Assembly (NCBI GenBank): GCA_036872755.1
Contig: JAVHNS010000013.1
Span: 930,001 to 994,000 of the forward strand
Source: Orbilia blumenaviensis
Taxonomy: Eukaryota > Ascomycota > Orbiliomycetes > Orbiliales > Orbiliaceae
Direction of reading: 5' to 3'
DNA length: 64,000 nt
The notes beneath the pieces are model-generated. The model was not told where the DNA came from. It did not search any database and was given only the letters and a program-made list of their open reading frames with translations. Positions 48,301 through 57,225 of this stretch are shown here, in pieces. Every line of letters begins with the position of its first letter. Within the stretch, counting starts at the first letter, position 1. Made by a program: the position numbers and the translations under genes.

Positions 48301-49391
48301 AATGCCTCAACCACCTCGGGATCAAGGGTAGGGTTCCTAATCCTACCAGTGCCAGAGACCTCTTCCCCTTTATCTTCGCCGGCGTCTTTCTCCTCTTCCT
48401 CCTTTTCCTTCTTCTTCCCTGGTGTTTTACCCATCTTCTTCAATAGCTCTGTACTCGCCATCCCAATCATCCCCAAATCTGCTTCCATTTCCTTCATCGC
48501 AGTATCATGCCTGTTTCTGCTTCTAAAAAAAACACAGTCCTCGACCACAGTCATGACAAACCCATGCATAGCTCCATCTGCCACAGTCGCAAAAATTCCA
48601 ACATTACTATGCGCACCAGCAAAGTATATTTCCGTAACCATACGGCTCCTGAGTATTCCCAAGAAATTAGGGATGTGAAAAGCTGAGTATGCTGATTTCG
48701 TGTACTGTTTGTCGGTGGGATATATCAGTGGTTTGATAAACTCGGGGTGTTTAGAGGCCTCCGGGTCCTTCCAGAATGATGGGTACAGTTCTGTGAATTC
48801 CTCAGATAGATATTCATCGGTATTCGATCCAGGGTCCTCCTTTACCTCCTCTTCCTCTTTATCCTTCTTCTCCTTCGGGGACCCATTCGCCTCGCCATCA
48901 CTATCGGAATCATCGTAACCCTTTAATAAATCGTTAACCATGTCTTTGTATTTCCCAGACACCATTCCCTTTTTCAGCGGGACCTGTCGGTAAGAATGGC
49001 CGTTGGACTTGGATGGGCCAGCTTTATTCCCGTTACCATTGGCCTTGTTGCCATTCCCGTTGGCCTTATTACCCTTCCCATTTGCAGCCTTCTTGAACAC
49101 CTTCTTAGGTTCTGCTTCAGCGGGTTCTTGTTCGTCATCGTCGTCAACAAAAACTCCATCCCGTCTTCCAGATTCCCAAGTTCCCTCGAATTGTGTATTA
49201 ACCCAAATAACCTCGTCGCCGACCTCTCTAAAGGCGGACAATAAAGGGGACAGGGTTGACGGTATTGATTCCACTTGGTAGGAAGGTGGCGCGAGTGGAT
49301 TTGGCGAAGGGGAGAGAAACGCATTTTGGCAATCAAGGATTAGGAGGGCGCGACGGGTGCGGAGGTGTGTTGTTGGACGGCGATGCATCAT
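45309..49391 (-). CDS. Isochorismatase-like / AlkB-like dioxygenase / GST-like fusion protein
   Basis: One uninterrupted frame of 1360 codons, taking ATG 49391 as start (ATG 49388 is next; the frame extends upstream only through non-ATG codons). Residues 15-300 are a cysteine-hydrolase (isochorismatase-like) fold: LLILDCQNAFLS with D20 and YTKSAYSAF with K232, but in AGAHSNVGIFATVADG Gly265 occupies the place of the catalytic Cys. A long Asn/Gly/Lys repeat and an acidic insert interrupt this fold (about 85-200). Residues 330-830 are low-complexity, Ser/Pro/Thr-rich. From about 830 to 1075 is an AlkB-type 2-oxoglutarate/Fe(II) domain with H927-S-D929, H1040 and the RISLTFRH motif (R1062/R1069). 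From about 1130 to the end is a GST-like region with LPVLED, the cis-Pro motif. The likely role is DNA or RNA alkylation repair or demethylation, with the flanking domains as regulators; that is inference. Confidence 0.88.
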   Translation of the reverse strand: MMHRRPTTHLRTRRALLILDCQNAFLSPSPNPLAPPSYQVESIPSTLSPLLSAFREVGDEVIWVNTQFEGTWESGRRDGVFVDDDDEQEPAEAEPKKVFKKAANGKGNKANGNGNKANGNGNKAGPSKSNGHSYRQVPLKKGMVSGKYKDMVNDLLKGYDDSDSDGEANGSPKEKKDKEEEEVKEDPGSNTDEYLSEEFTELYPSFWKDPEASKHPEFIKPLIYPTDKQYTKSAYSAFHIPNFLGILRSRMVTEIYFAGAHSNVGIFATVADGAMHGFVMTVVEDCVFFRSRNRHDTAMKEMEADLGMIGMASTELLKKMGKTPGKKKEKEEEEKDAGEDKGEEVSGTGRIRNPTLDPEVVEALMEKLKVGSTTEEDEEEIKKVKRSSRVGEGGKTVNGAGRVIANGSSRVAHRESLKTPDQLLGKIASTALQRPNSAPVSGFQFSAPELPERKKEDARSSSPTSSLSSERSIIERTPILQRPYSMDASKLDNQDEEICVQEFKRNVRPRVSGPSSSAPGPSSPGSSAGAGAMPRERVRAKITMRRPTEKKNRPGSPDKTGISNSGKLEIARAMSNLSISSISSGEAEKSQAAKDELLKSIMTKKIDPLIPAPAPDIKSESLPSKTSAAEVEPRAVGTKEVDENKSGEATRTRTPEEASEQPVKDQVDNAENHSTKPHEESIKTLQSTAPSCSLSSSSALPIDSTLPSERDTPKDTMPLSDSEAVVPPPQSDNTTENPPPPNQDSTSAAPIEQSSTSDAPAADTTVIPTSDPASSTASTPQEQAVGTVASQSTHHARKQKRKDANHSTTLGPSDTLGEPTDTTSLVTSLLPADLSANVFARVKSEVQWRVMYHRGGEVPRLVAVQGQIDEDGSFPIYRHPSDESPPLLPFSKTVEEIRKHVEAKLGHKVNHVLIQLYRAGADYISEHSDKTLDIVKGSGIVNVSLGAQRVMTLRTKKREREKLVPHAQDSQKKEEAAPTAEPEPQESAKEAPAVDIAPTTKPSKPEEPEEPEEPRIIQKIPLPHNSMFVLGLPTNQKWMHSIQPDKRLLRDKSAEELAYSGERISLTFRHIGTFLSKDEKKIWGQGATAKTKEEAKNTIVGDEKRAEEMIFAFAAENRMGAGFEWDEWYGKGFDVLHFKEQKRKVRVLKGDPGCIGVRIAMEVVGWKDVVIEEVGIEQVKGMEIAGGLRGDLPVLEDVDRDRTVVVGEEAILMFLATAVEEGAKWLLPDPVTRRAEYARCLSGLMEVRRLKAAMEVLAVVSAGSVMVEHPLFEKVHEELKYWDNWYSPKRESVSSETEGVGSRVNVVDCSIFPYVKRLREFGFLDVKQKDGAGARYENLAKFWKRFEKEKSVRAVIKADS

Positions 49392-51068
49392 GAGTGGTGG
49401 TGATGATGATGCCAACGATTTCAACGATAATTGTCGTAACACTTTATAAAACGTCGGGATAGAGATAGATATTAGTAGCTTCGGATTCGTGGAGTCAGTT
49501 ATTGATAAGCGCGTGCACGTGTCGAAAATCCAGCAGTAGGTACCGGAGTATATGTCGTAAGTCGTAAAGGTATTCTCTTGTAGATATGGCCGTTATAGAC
49601 GCTTTTATAACCCTGACATTCAATAGATCGCTCCCGGATCCAAGCAAAAAGAAGGCCAGAAAAAAGAAACACCAAAGAGTTATAGTAGCATCCCAGAAAG
49701 CTCCTTTTAAAATTAAAATAATAAAAAGACAAAATGTTGGCAACCTTTGTCTGCCGACCGGAATGGAATAGCCGTATACGTAAGAAGAGGAAGTAGTTAG
49801 GGCCCAAAAAATAAAATAAAATAAAATAAATGGTTATAACATGGCGTGTTTGCTTGTGCGTGAAGCTGTCCGTACGATTTAAAAAGATAAGATAGAAAAA
49901 AGTAAGTCGTCTCGGATCGAACCTCTCAACTGTTCCTGGCAAATGTTGGCGTCGTTGGATGTTGGATTAAATGTCTGGATGTGTATGCAGGCACACACTA
50001 ATTGGAATCGTGCAATCGGAAACGACAGCTCTGGACAGCCAGCCACTCAGACGGTCCGGCGGCTCAAACAGAATATCAAATCAATCAAGTAAATCAATTA
50101 TATACGTGATTATTGGGATACCTAGGCAGAGAACAAAGGGTAAGTCAATCGTGAACAGTTTAGTTAGTAGCTTGATGCACGTGAAGGTACGACTACCCAA
50201 GCCGGGTCTGAGCTTAAGGAATTCGAATGAGAAGGAGTGAGGGTGGAGGGTGGCTTACGAGTAATGCAGGTCTACTCTACATATACGAGCTGCAATCGCG
50301 GGATCATGACGTGAGAAAGAGGCACGAAGTATGGTATCAGATGGAAAAGATTAAAGAAGAAAGAGACAACGGTCGCACGGCTGACGGGGTAGAAAGAAGA
50401 AAAAGAGGAGGTGCTGGTGGAGAATTAGGTACTTACTCTTTCCTCAGTAGACTGACTGACTGACTGTGGCCGCTTGAGCTTCGACCTAGGCCTTAGTTAA
50501 TTAAGCCCTGAACTGGACTTGGTTCTTTTAGTAAGTAACTTTCTGCACCTGTGGTTTTTGTAAAGTGGAGCCTTCTTGAACACACGAGCAAGCCTCTTCC
50601 CTGCCAATGCCCCGACTTGCAAGCTTGTCCAGAACAAAGTCGGTCTCAAACTCCAAATCTTCGACACGGGAGCATACCATTCGAACAAACAACAACAAAA
50701 AATGAAAGAGATAGCGGAAAATAAACCCGGAGAGGATGACGCTGACCAAAAAAAAAAAAAAAAAGATATAGATATATTGCCAACGGCAAACGGTGTCATA
50801 CAACAGTAAAATAAAATAAAAAAAACTGAAAGAAGGGATGAAAGCGAAAGGAGATGAACAGACCCGTTCCAGTTCCCAATAACTCGGTTCACCCGCCCAC
50901 CAGGGATCACAACTTACTCCCCCTCCAAGGTCACCCTCGTCACCCTATTGGCCAATTTCGTTCACATTGCGGAAGCGGAGCTTGCCCGTCTTCCCGACAC
51001 GAACGAAGCTAAACAGGCGAGATTGGAAGCCTCGATTCATTAAGATCTTTTAAATTGACATATACACC
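49392..51068. other. Intergenic, 1.7 kb, with short low-complexity tracts
   Basis: No convincing gene. It contains an (AAAAT)n tract at 49807-49830 and a 17-nt A run near 50748-50764. The last 150 bases (50930-51068) are GC-richer and contain attggccaat, a CCAAT-box-like inverted pair, which looks like the promoter of the weak gene candidate at 51069. Confidence 0.55.
49807..49830. repeat. (AAAAT)n microsatellite
   Basis: About five tandem AAAAT units lie in the upstream region of the large fusion gene. There is no evident function. Confidence 0.8.
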
Positions 51069-52263
51069 ATGACGCCTCGAAGACGGTCTGATATCGGCAG
51101 ACTATCGTCTATCCGGTCGCGCATCGGCGAGGTGAATGCATTCGAATGTGAGTAAGTACTAACCAAGAGCCTCTTTTTTTTTTTTAAACGGCGGGCTTAT
51201 CATGGGTCGCCGTATGCAAACTGCACTTCGCTGTTGTGCGACATACTATCGATCGATCAATCAACCAAACGCAATGTCCTCCGACATACAAGGTTACCCT
51301 AACTTGATTAACTAGAGTATTGATATCAATGCCATGATCACGAGCCCATACGCATTGATATTGAAATCTAACGGCGGTATCAGAAATCACATTCAAATTT
51401 CCCGCCCGCGCCTGCCTTACATATTTTAGCATATGGATGGATGTATGGGATAGATGGGTTTCTCCTTCTTCGATTCCATTCCTGATCGATCGATCATAAT
51501 TAGTCTGCGAAATCGTCACGAGCTTCGTCATTTTTTCCTCTCTGGAGGATATAAACGGCTAACGGGCGGGTAAACCCGTGTGCCTTGCTCGCCAAATTTC
51601 CGTTGTTTGAATTTTATGATTTAGCTAGGCGGGATAATGCGAAGGACAGAAATAACGTTACTCTCGCCTTGTTCTGAGCGACCCATGGGTTCATTTTTGC
51701 GATATCAGGATTGGAGGTCATACATACAAAATAACACATATGCACAGACACACGAAGTAGGGGGTATGTGTATTGTATCATATGTAGTATATCTGATCGT
51801 ATGCACATATGTGTATCTCGTATGATCGTACGAAAGCCTGCAATATGCCTGGATTCTAATTAATGATGTATGCACGCCATATGCGATGCTACACATGCCG
51901 AACGGTAAGGGACCAGACCATTTCTCTATTTTCCTGTGGAAAATATTTCCGCTAACAAGCCTAGCCGGCACACAAACAGGCCGGCCGTCTCAAAAGGCCA
52001 AAAGCCATCAAGGGTGACTCCAGCCGAAAGGGCGGCTGGAAAAAAGGCCAGGGTCCAGACCCTCATATGCAATTTGAGCAGGCTTTTGAGTTGTGCCGCA
52101 GAGTTTCTCCGACAAAATTGAGAGGAAGATATTTTCGGGAAGCGGGAGTGGGGGATTTGCCTCAAGAGGTTCTGGTTTTGGCTAGCCTAGCAGGATTTAT
52201 GTGTTTATGCATCTTGAATGGTATTGTGATACTATGCGCATTCAGTATTTATGCATCACAGTG
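51069..52263 (+). CDS. Candidate two-exon gene for a small membrane protein (weak)
   Basis: A possible first exon starts at ATG 51069 after a CCAAT-containing, GC-richer leader. It codes MTPRRRSDIGRLSSIRSRIG and ends at a GTGAAT (51132), GTGAGT (51148) or GTAAGT (51152) donor. A possible last exon begins near 51980-51997 and runs to the stop before 52264. Its frame contains KAIKGDSSRKGGWKKGQG, PTKLRGRYFREAG and a hydrophobic stretch LASLAGFMCLCILNGIVILC that could be one membrane segment near the C-terminus. The join would need an intron of about 830-850 nt, long for this genome, and the exact pairing is unsettled. I do not recognise the product. Another frame over the same DNA is also open for 60 codons, so this remains tentative. 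Confidence 0.25.
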
Positions 52264-52494
52264 AGTTAGCACAGCAGTGCCGGAATTTTAGCTTCATCCG
52301 AAGTCTCTCCTTGTGGGCCCAACCCGCCGCAATTGCAAGTTCAACCCCACGGTCCCCGCGATATCGAGAAACTCGAACCCCAGATATCATGATATCAATT
52401 ATAGACTAAAATAATAGTGAAGATGGAAGAAAGCAATAGGTAGATCTAGTCTATAGTTATAGAACAGCCCCAGGCTAGCACATACCAACTTACT

Positions 52495-53747
52495 TCAGAA
52501 ACCTTGATGCAGAAGATCTTCCTGCTGTCCCTTGAACTCTTCCTCTCGCCCAAACAGCCCCGCCAACATCTCCACGGTTGTATTCCCCCCAGAAAACACC
52601 ACTCCGACATTCCACCCCTCTTCCCCACCTTCCTGCTCCAAAAGCTTCCTGAACCCTTCGTCAAATAGTGCCACAGCTAACCCCACAACCGCACTGGGCT
52701 CAACTACAACCTTCAATCTCTCCATCACAAGCCTCGTAGCCTGCAGAATCTCCCATTCGGTAACGCTGAAAACACCCTCCACTTTCTTCTCAATAATCCC
52801 ATAAGTAATTACTCCAGTTGGTGTCCTTAGCCCATCCGCAATTGTCAAGGTCTTCACTTCTTCCACCCGCTTCCCCCTCTTGAGCCCTCGTTCACAATCA
52901 TTCCCTCCATCCTTTCTTGGTTCTGCACCAAATACTTTAATTCCAGTCCCTTCACACGCTGTCGCAATCCCACTCAACAATCCACCGCCCCCACAAGGCG
53001 CGATAATAGCATCCAGCTTTCTTTCAATATCCTCAGCCTGCTCAATCAGCTCCAGCGCCACAGTTCCCTGCCCTAGTAATATCCAAGGGTGATCATACGG
53101 CGGTATCAATGTCGCTCCTGTTTTCGATTGTTCCTCCAGTACCTTCGCTTCCCGCTCTGGTGCCGTTGAACCTGAAAAAACAACATTTGCCCCATATCCC
53201 TTCGTAGCTGCGATCTTCGAGGGCGTGGAGATTGACGGCATTATAACCGTGCAAGGGATCGGTGGTACATGAGCTGATGAGGCAATTGCCAGTGCTTGAG
53301 CATGATTCCCAGAGGAATGGGTTATCACGCCTTTCGAGGCTTGTAAAGGACTTAGGTGTTTTAGGGCGTGGGTTGCACCTCTTTTTGTTATAATATTAAT
53401 TGATACACACGTGCGGATCAGTTATGGAAGCTTCACAATATAGGTATTTAGACGCTGACTCGCCAGCAATTGCAAACTCCATACCGAATTTTAAACGCAC
53501 CGCCCTTCTGGAGGTTTTCACATTTAAAGACAAAACGTATCCTAGGTTTCGCAGCGACATCTGTAGCTACGGATCGTGCATTGTGTATACCCTCGGTCGG
53601 AGTGCTTCGTTGGGTACTGGCAAAGGCATCGAGGGTCTTCGAAGTTAGAACTGGGGTTCGATGAATATGAGGCTTTATTAGTTCGTGCGCTGCTAGCACT
53701 GAATCCCGGGTGAGAGGAAGATCGGTATGTGGTGATTGAAGGGTCAT
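52495..53747 (-). CDS. Serine racemase / threonine dehydratase-like PLP enzyme
   Basis: Two exons on the minus strand, 53747-53485 and 53380-52495, with a GTATGG donor and AAAAAG acceptor, join to 382 codons. The exon junction restores the family motif KCENLQKGGAFKIRGA, with the PLP-binding Lys86 three residues before the junction. Also visible are SSGNHAQA (110-117), the tetraglycine phosphate-binding loop PCGGGG (about 216-221) and SGGNTT near the C-terminus. These mark the fold-type II group of serine racemase and catabolic threonine/serine dehydratases. There is no C-terminal ACT regulatory domain, which argues against biosynthetic Ilv1 and for the serine racemase/catabolic group. About 25 extra residues (44-69) separate the N-terminal TLDAFAS from RFVFKCENLQ. 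Racemase or dehydratase activity cannot be settled from sequence alone. Confidence 0.9.
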
Positions 53748-54918
53748 TGCTCCTATTGCGCGCGTCGTGTTTATCGATCTACCTAGTCCTTAAGCTGAAG
53801 CAGTGGGTATCCCTAATGTACAATGCTCTGGTAATTAAACGTTGTGGATTTGGTGTTGAGGTATTGCTATCGATAGAACGGTTTAGGTGAAGGATTAAGC
53901 TTTCAATTGGACTGGGCAGTGGGGCCGGCTTAAAGCGGGTCCTTGGATCTAGGCAACTACACCATCTCAGGGAATATGAGGCCATCGAGGCTAGCTACCA
54001 GGGTCTATAATGCAACATGTTATAATGCTAATATATGTTGTCATGTAGTTAACGTATGTCGCATATCGTTACCACATTATAAAATTTACATCACTTAATT
54101 AATATAGAAACGTCCGAAGAAGCTAGAAGCCTATAAATATAAAGTCGCCCATGACCCAGCCCTCAAATTGCAAGCTACCTCTCAGTCTATCAATTGCGAT
54201 CGAGCTCCGTTAGGTCTTGCCTCGTCCGATTTCTCTTTATAATCTTTCGAACATTCCAACACTAGTACGCGGGCATATATTTACTATCAACATCTATAAT
54301 CTTGGCTTCTACCTCATATAACATATTTAGTTAAATCTCGAGTCTAGTTATCACTTTTCTAAGGTTGGTGCTACGGAGCGGATCTATGCAAATTCGAATA
54401 CACACAGTCATACAATTACATTGCGCAGGGTAGGTACTTATATACGATACAACATACGATTCATCCCGCACTTTCGATTCACAAGCTTCTGGTACAGTGT
54501 CGATATCATTTTATAGATATATTGACATATTACACACACCCATCTACGTACGCAGTATTATCCAACGAAGTACTTTCTGCTTCGTTGAGGCTAGTTTACG
54601 AGACCACAATATCATGACAGATATGTAATGTTATCAAGCCTGAGCTCTCAAGCATATCCCTACTGGTTACTTAGGTACGTGGCTGTCCAAAACCCATTCT
54701 TCAGTGTCTAAGCACTTGGATTACCCTCGATACACAAAATTTAAAGCTTCGCGGTCAATTGCAAGTTGATAGCTTTGTAATTTATTGTTGATGATATAGT
54801 ACAGGACCCTCGTTCTCGACTGGCTCTTGGATTCGATTTAGATCTAGCTAGTTAACCCTTTAACTTGTAGAGCCCCTTCAGACATCCGACCCAAAAATCA
54901 ATACCGATTGATCAGAGC
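53748..54918. other. Intergenic with a dispersed-repeat copy
   Basis: No gene recognised. It includes the promoter of the PLP-enzyme gene and an AT-rich part with cctataaatataaag near 54131, a TATA-like site with no good open frame behind it. The long repeat copy at 54580-54606 lies here. Confidence 0.55.
54563..54606 (-). repeat. Dispersed TGGTCTCGTAAAC repeat, copy 6, with an adjoining 8-bp hairpin
   Basis: On the minus strand bases 54606-54580 are identical over 27 bp to 11552-11578. The distal end of the copy (CTTCGTTG, 54580-54587) pairs with CAACGAAG at 54563-54570 across a 9-base loop, making a hairpin absent from the 11.5-kb copy. Confidence 0.75.
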
Positions 54919-55256
54919 TTAACACATAGTGCATCTGGCAGCGCAGCAGTTCTTGCACGAGTTGAGTCTGGAGCTGTAGCATTGGGCGTGGCAGCTGGGG
55001 CTGGTGGCGTTCTTGCACATGGTTGTGCAAGCGCTGCTAGAATAGCTTTTGCATGCGTTGGAGCAAGCAGAAACGGCGTTGTAGTTGTTGCAGGCACGCT
55101 CTATTTTTTTTTCATTCTGTTAGCAAAATGTTTTGACCGTAAAATATTTGGGGAATATGTGGATCGGTCCGTACTCTGAAGGGCCTCTGGGACTTCAATT
55201 GGGGAGGCAAAAGCGAGTGGGAGGACGGCAATGGCGAGGATGCTGAAGAACTTCAT
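54919..55256 (-). CDS. Cysteine-rich secreted peptide with 12-residue CX3C repeats
   Basis: Two exons on the minus strand, 55256-55175 and 55100-54919, with a GTACGG donor, TTGCTAAC branch and AATAG acceptor, give 87 codons. Residues 1-18 (MKFFSILAIAVLPLAFAS) form a signal peptide, followed by a short propeptide ending EVPEALQ. The splice junction creates K28-R29, a Kex2-type site, so the mature peptide would be 58 residues starting ACNNYN. Twelve cysteines are at 31, 40, 44, 52, 56, 64, 68, 76, 79, 80, 84 and 87 (the last residue). CX3C pairs recur exactly every 12 residues (40/44, 52/56, 64/68, 76/80), each introduced by Ala or Ser. N58-A-T is a glycosylation sequon. It is likely secreted and disulphide-rich, perhaps antimicrobial, effector-like or metal-binding; the function is unknown and I recognise no family. 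Confidence 0.78.
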
Positions 55257-57225
55257 TTTGATATTTGAAGGAGGATATTTATAGATGTATAAAGATCTTG
55301 ATCTTGGATGTAAAAGGTAAAGGGCGGATTGTAACTGACGAATGAACTGCTTTCTAGATGACAATTGCACAATCTACTCCTTCGATCCCATCATCGTCCT
55401 TTTATACTTCTCCAGGCGGCACCCTTGTCCAAACAGTTATGTATACTGTTAATCTTATCGTCGCGCATCATGCCTGTATGCCGAGGTACGTAGATGAAAT
55501 CTGCTTCCTCTTTGCTGCCCGTACGAAAGCTTGGACCGCCCACAAAATCTCTAACCGCCATCCCGAACCATGGGTTCATCGAATATCTTCCCCCGGCGAG
55601 ACGGGCCGACTCTATGTCAGTGATATCACGCTCACACGACCACATTATTCCCAAAACACAACCCAATCAGCAGTCTCCTTCGATGGTAGTGCCGAAATTA
55701 TTCGAGGAGAACGACTAGTGGTCTGAATCATGACATGTCTCTGCAAATATCTTCCGGACAGCGCCACCAACATAGTACGACCGGTTGTTGCTATAGCTAT
55801 ATGAACGAGGGGTTATAGCTAGAATGATAGCAAAAACGGGATTAAGGGTTACAGAAAGCGCATGTATGCGCATGTCATACCATCAACCCACAAATATCTG
55901 ATACCATGGGAAATATAGGCTAGCTGAATCGATCCATTTTATGGAAGATCTCGAGGATTCCGAGTTCTTGGCTCGCTTGCTAGGTCCTCTCAGCTTTCAT
56001 GGTTGATATATTGAATATCGCATATGCGTTAGTCTAGAAGATCATATGCGTATTTAAGCAGGGATTTGGGGCACCTTCTAAGATGGCCAGGTAGCTTGTG
56101 GGGTTCACGGGTGGCCATATGGAGCTGAAAAAAAACTGGGGAAAGCGAGATTCCGGGTGGGTTCCGACTATAACTAGTATTCTATTACTATGTTTTGCAC
56201 TGCTTATATTACCAGCGAGATACCTAAGGAGTGTCGCATAGACCAACTCTTATCTAGGGTTGCTGGGTTAATTCGCCGATGAAGGGTAAGTACCTACTTT
56301 AGGTCTGTAGCGCTACGTAGCGACATCTTAAAGGGCTCGCAGTTCTAGGGTGTTTGGGAAGGATATTTTACGTAAGAATCCTAGTGGTCTGGTCGGTAAG
56401 TTCTTCCCTCAATAATATATCTCTCTTGTCTGGATATAGGGAATAGAGGTTTGCCACTACTTGAAATTATCGCAGTTCTAATGTTGACTCGCGGATAAAT
56501 ACTTGAGGCTAATAGAGATTGCAGATGCGTTCAGTTTCAACAGCCGAATGGATAGTGAAAGCTACAAAGAGTGGCAGTATCATGGCAAGACTTTCCGAGA
56601 AAAAGGTGACCGGTTCGCGGAGGGAGAGTCTCGTGAGAAAAAAAAAAAAAAAAGATCGATTCTTAGAAGCAGTTGCTATAATTCTATCGGGTTCTCTAAA
56701 ACCCAAGTCAACCGATGATAATAATAATAATACAAGTCCCATGAATCCCGTAATAAAAACAGCGAGGAAAGAACAAAAACCCCTCAGGCGGCGGTGTATA
56801 ATAACAATGGAAATAAATAATAGTGATAAAAAAAGACAGAATCATGTGAACGATTATCGAGTTCTTTTGGGAGGGCAATGCAATGGAGTATGCGGATTAA
56901 AACCCGAGAGGCGCGAAATCGGCTCTTATCCCTTCCTACCGCCAGAATTACCATCCTTCCCCTGCCAGATGACTTGCGGGGAACTCCGACCCTTTAGCCC
57001 TGGGAAAGATTTACCGATCTGCTGTTCTTTCCGCCACTCTTGTTGACCACCATCACTAGACCACACGGCGGATTCGGCATCACTACTTCCACTCAATATT
57101 GAGCTACCCCCGGTCAACTGTGGCACCAGTGAAAGTGGCGGGATCGTAGCAGTTGTAGGTATGTGGGACTGGATCGAACGAGGCAGATGCCACAACTTCG
57201 GCGGTCCTGGGTGGATACCAGGCGC
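55257..57225. other. Intergenic, 2 kb
   Basis: No convincing gene. The first 150 bases are the promoter of the Cys-rich peptide gene. A 17-nt A run lies at 56638-56654. The part at 56926-57195 is open on the minus strand and directly follows the U1-C stop; it is most likely U1-C 3' untranslated region. Confidence 0.5.
55400..55406 (-). promoter_or_regulatory. TATA box of the Cys-rich peptide gene
   Basis: The minus strand reads AGTATAAAAGGACG, with TATAAAA at 55406-55400, about 145 bases before the ATG at 55256. A start site about 30 bases downstream would give a leader of roughly 115 bases. A strong TATA box fits regulated, high-level expression. Confidence 0.5.

Noticed and set aside
45595..48678. 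Several Ser/Thr-rich open frames opposite the large fusion gene
   Set aside because: They are shadows of Glu/Lys-rich coding sequence and carry no domain.
53779..53985. Frame upstream of the PLP enzyme on the same strand
   Set aside because: It cannot be joined to the enzyme in a way that improves it, and the enzyme already has a good start at 53747.
56519..57046. 175-codon frame opposite the region downstream of U1-C
   Set aside because: It contains a poly-Lys and a poly-Asn run from microsatellites; the DNA is better explained as intergenic sequence and the U1-C 3' region.
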